Origin: Eimeria necatrix
Taxonomy: Eukaryota; Apicomplexa; Conoidasida; Eucoccidiorida; Eimeriidae
Direction: 5' to 3'
NCBI RefSeq assembly: GCF_000499385.1
Contig: NW_013652280.1
Span: 45,001 to 66,146 of the forward strand
Length of the DNA: 21,146 nt
Shown: in pieces, positions 19,713 to 21,146 of the stretch
Position numbering within the stretch: position 1 is the stretch's first letter
Layout of the letters: each line of letters begins with the position of its first letter
Made by a program: the position numbers and the translations under genes
The notes under the pieces: model-generated
Seen by the model: the letters and a program-made list of their open reading frames with translations, nothing else
Told to the model about the DNA's origin: nothing
The model's database searches: none

Positions 19713-20002
19713 GGGCCTGTAGTGGCAGGAGTTGCAGCAGCAGCAGGTGGAGCTCTTACTTCAGGGGCAGCCAGTTATAAGGGGCTGCACAAGACCCACA
19801 GCCTCTTGCAGGTGCAGCAGGAAACAGAGGCAGCAGCTGCAGCAGAAACAGCAGCAGCAGCAACAGCAGCAGCAGCAACAGCAGCAGCAGCTGCAGGAGC
19901 ATCGCGGCCTTTCAAAGGGTTCCCCTTGGCTTCAGGAGCAGCAGCGGATTCAAACCCCCAGGCGCTTACCAGTTGCCTCCCCCCGCTACAACTTAGTAAA
20001 GA

Positions 20003-20061
<59 letters not shown>

Positions 20062-20776
20062 CGACTGCGTACGGCACGCACTGCAGCAACATGGCCTCAG
20101 CAGCAACAGCTGCAGCTGCAGCTCCTGGTGTGGGGTTTTCGTTTGCATCTGGAAGACAGGTGCAAATCAGCCCGCAGGCTTTAACAAGAGCCCGCAACTT
20201 GCTGCAGCAGCAAGACACAGACAGCAGCAGCAGCAGCAATAGCGGCAGCAGCAACCAGGGTCCAGCAGCAGCAGCAACAGCTGCTGTGGGTTTTTCCTTT
20301 GCATCCGGGCGACAGGCGCAAATCAGCCCGCAGGCTCTAGCAAGGGCCCGAAGTTTGCTGCAGCAGCAAGACACAGATAGCAGCAGCAACAATAGCAACA
20401 GCAGCAGCAGCAGCAGCAACCAAGCGGAAGCAGCAGCAGCAGCAGCAGCAGCTCGTGCTGCCGTAGGTTTTTCCTTTGCATCTGGACGACAGGTGCAAAT
20501 CAGCCCGCAGGCTCTAGCAAGGGCCCGCAGTTTGCTGCAGCAGCAAGACACAGACGCAGATAGCAGCAGCAGCAGCAATAGCTGCAGCAGCGGCAACAAC
20601 AACCAGGGAGAAGCAGCAGCAGCAGCAGCAGCAGCTCCTGCTGCTGCGGGTTTTTCCTTTGCATCTGGCCGACAGGTGCAAATCAGCTCGCAGGCTCTAG
20701 CAAAGGCCCGCAGTTTGCTGCAGCAGCAAGACACAGATAGCAACAGCAGCAGCAGCAGCGACAACAACCAAGGAGA

Positions 20777-20807
<31 letters not shown>

Positions 20808-20958
20808 GCAGCAGCTTCTGCTGCTGCGGGTTTTTCCTTTGCATCTGGGCGACCGGTGCAAATCAGCCCGCAGGCTCTAGCAAAGGCCCGCAGTTTGCTG
20901 CAGCAGCAAGACACAGATAGCAACAGCAGCAGCAGCAGCAGCGACAACAACCAAGGAG

Positions 20959-20995
<37 letters not shown>

Positions 20996-21146
20996 TTCTG
21001 CTGCTGCGGGTTTTTCCTTTGCATCTGGGCGACAGGTGCAAATCAACCCGCAGGCTCTAGCGAAGGCCCGCAGTTTGCTGCAGCAGCAAGACACAGATAG
21101 CAACAGCAGCAGCAGCAGCAGCGACAACAACCAAGGAGAAGCAGCA
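17139..21146 (+). CDS. BRCA2: BRCA2-like protein with tandem BRC repeats, 3' partial
   Basis: An uninterrupted frame of 1,336 codons runs off the window end. The ATG at 17139 (MSERALRLAWAVE) is the first after an in-frame TAG at 17112-17114. From residue 999 there are six BRC repeats of the form GFSFASGRQ, VQIS, QALARARSLLQQQDTD. They carry the FxxA motif (FSFA) and following SG and IS positions by which BRC repeats bind the RAD51 recombinase. BRCA2 loads RAD51 on single-stranded DNA in homologous recombination, in the nucleus. The first 990 residues are Gln/Ala/Ser-rich with acidic-aromatic islands (LAWDSVDPDAE, residue about 78; NDSFFEAIDGL, about 116; WAQPWDSEASS, 259; PEWSFEDIDID, about 704) and a basic PKRRRL (662), a likely nuclear signal. 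In BRCA2 the helical/OB-fold DNA-binding domain follows the repeats; here it would lie beyond the window. No introns or telomere-like repeats are seen in this gene. Confidence 0.88.
19908..20000 (+). other. Decayed BRC-like repeat upstream of the array
   Basis: In the same frame, residues from about 924 read RPFKGFPLASG, AAADSNPQALTSCLPPLQ, LSKD. GFPLASG aligns with GFSFASG (FxxA kept as FPLA) and PQAL aligns with PQAL of the intact copies. The IS pair and the basic ARARSLL helix are lost. It looks like an ancestral, degenerate copy. Confidence 0.6.
20130..21146 (+). repeat. Tandem BRC repeat array (six copies)
   Basis: The conserved Gly codon that opens each copy is at 20133, 20289, 20466, 20649, 20829 and 21009, so spacings are 156, 177, 183, 180 and 180 bases. 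Each unit is a BRC core of about 30 residues, then DTDS plus Ser/Asn tract, NNQGEA and an Ala tract. The last three units are almost identical in DNA. Core variants: RQAQIS in copy 2, VQISSQ in copy 4, RPVQIS in copy 5, VQINPQ in copy 6. More copies may follow. Confidence 0.92.

Noticed and set aside
19775..21130. Minus-strand open frame of about 450 codons opposite the BRC array, with its own tandem repeats
   Set aside because: It is the exact antisense of the BRC repeats. Its regularity follows from the coding repeats on the plus strand, and it consists mainly of poly-Leu/Ala and Cys-Ser strings with no family match.

Overview
The window looks like nuclear DNA from an apicomplexan parasite of the Eimeria type. 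The coding sequence is saturated with CAG/CTG triplets, read as poly-Gln, poly-Ala, poly-Ser or poly-Leu depending on frame and strand. Telomere-like TTTAGGG/CCCTAAA repeats are scattered inside genes, and genes contain short spliceosomal introns. This combination is known for Eimeria; the species cannot be told from the sequence. Most long open frames here are mirror images produced by the CAG repeats, so genes were called from non-repeat islands that match known families and from exon phases that join correctly.

Layout. (1) Positions 1-3099, minus strand: ALG1-type mannosyltransferase (N-glycan assembly), 3' end beyond the window start, its later introns filled with telomere-like repeats. 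(2) 3100-3918: divergent intergenic region. (3) 3919-5510, plus: a two-exon gene for an unrecognised helical protein with a leader-like N-terminus. (4) 5617-5952: a GCTA/CTAG tetranucleotide array between two convergent gene ends. (5) 12727-6048, minus: a 15-exon gene, reconstructed exon by exon, coding for about 1571 residues with a TFIIS-N-terminal-like (LW) helical domain followed by an RVRF phosphatase-1 docking motif. This is the architecture of PNUTS/PPP1R10. Thirteen of its fourteen introns carry telomere-like repeats. (6) 12728-13201: divergent promoter region with a composite telomere-like minisatellite. (7) 13202-15404, plus: lipoate/biotin protein-ligase family protein, with a small frame break (40-nt intron or indel) just before its catalytic KIAGNAQ motif. 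(8) 15652-16265: second CTAG array. (9) 16650-17018: clusters of GGGGCCCC palindromes. (10) 17139 to the window end, plus: an uninterrupted 4,008-base frame for a BRCA2-like protein with six clear BRC (RAD51-binding) repeats and one decayed copy, still open at the end of the window.

The four recognised genes are unrelated housekeeping functions (glycosylation, nuclear phosphatase targeting, lipoylation, homologous recombination) and are not an operon. The most unusual aspects are the use of telomere-like repeats as intron substance, including the splice donors themselves, the fixed polarity of paired arrays within introns, and the recently homogenised BRC array.
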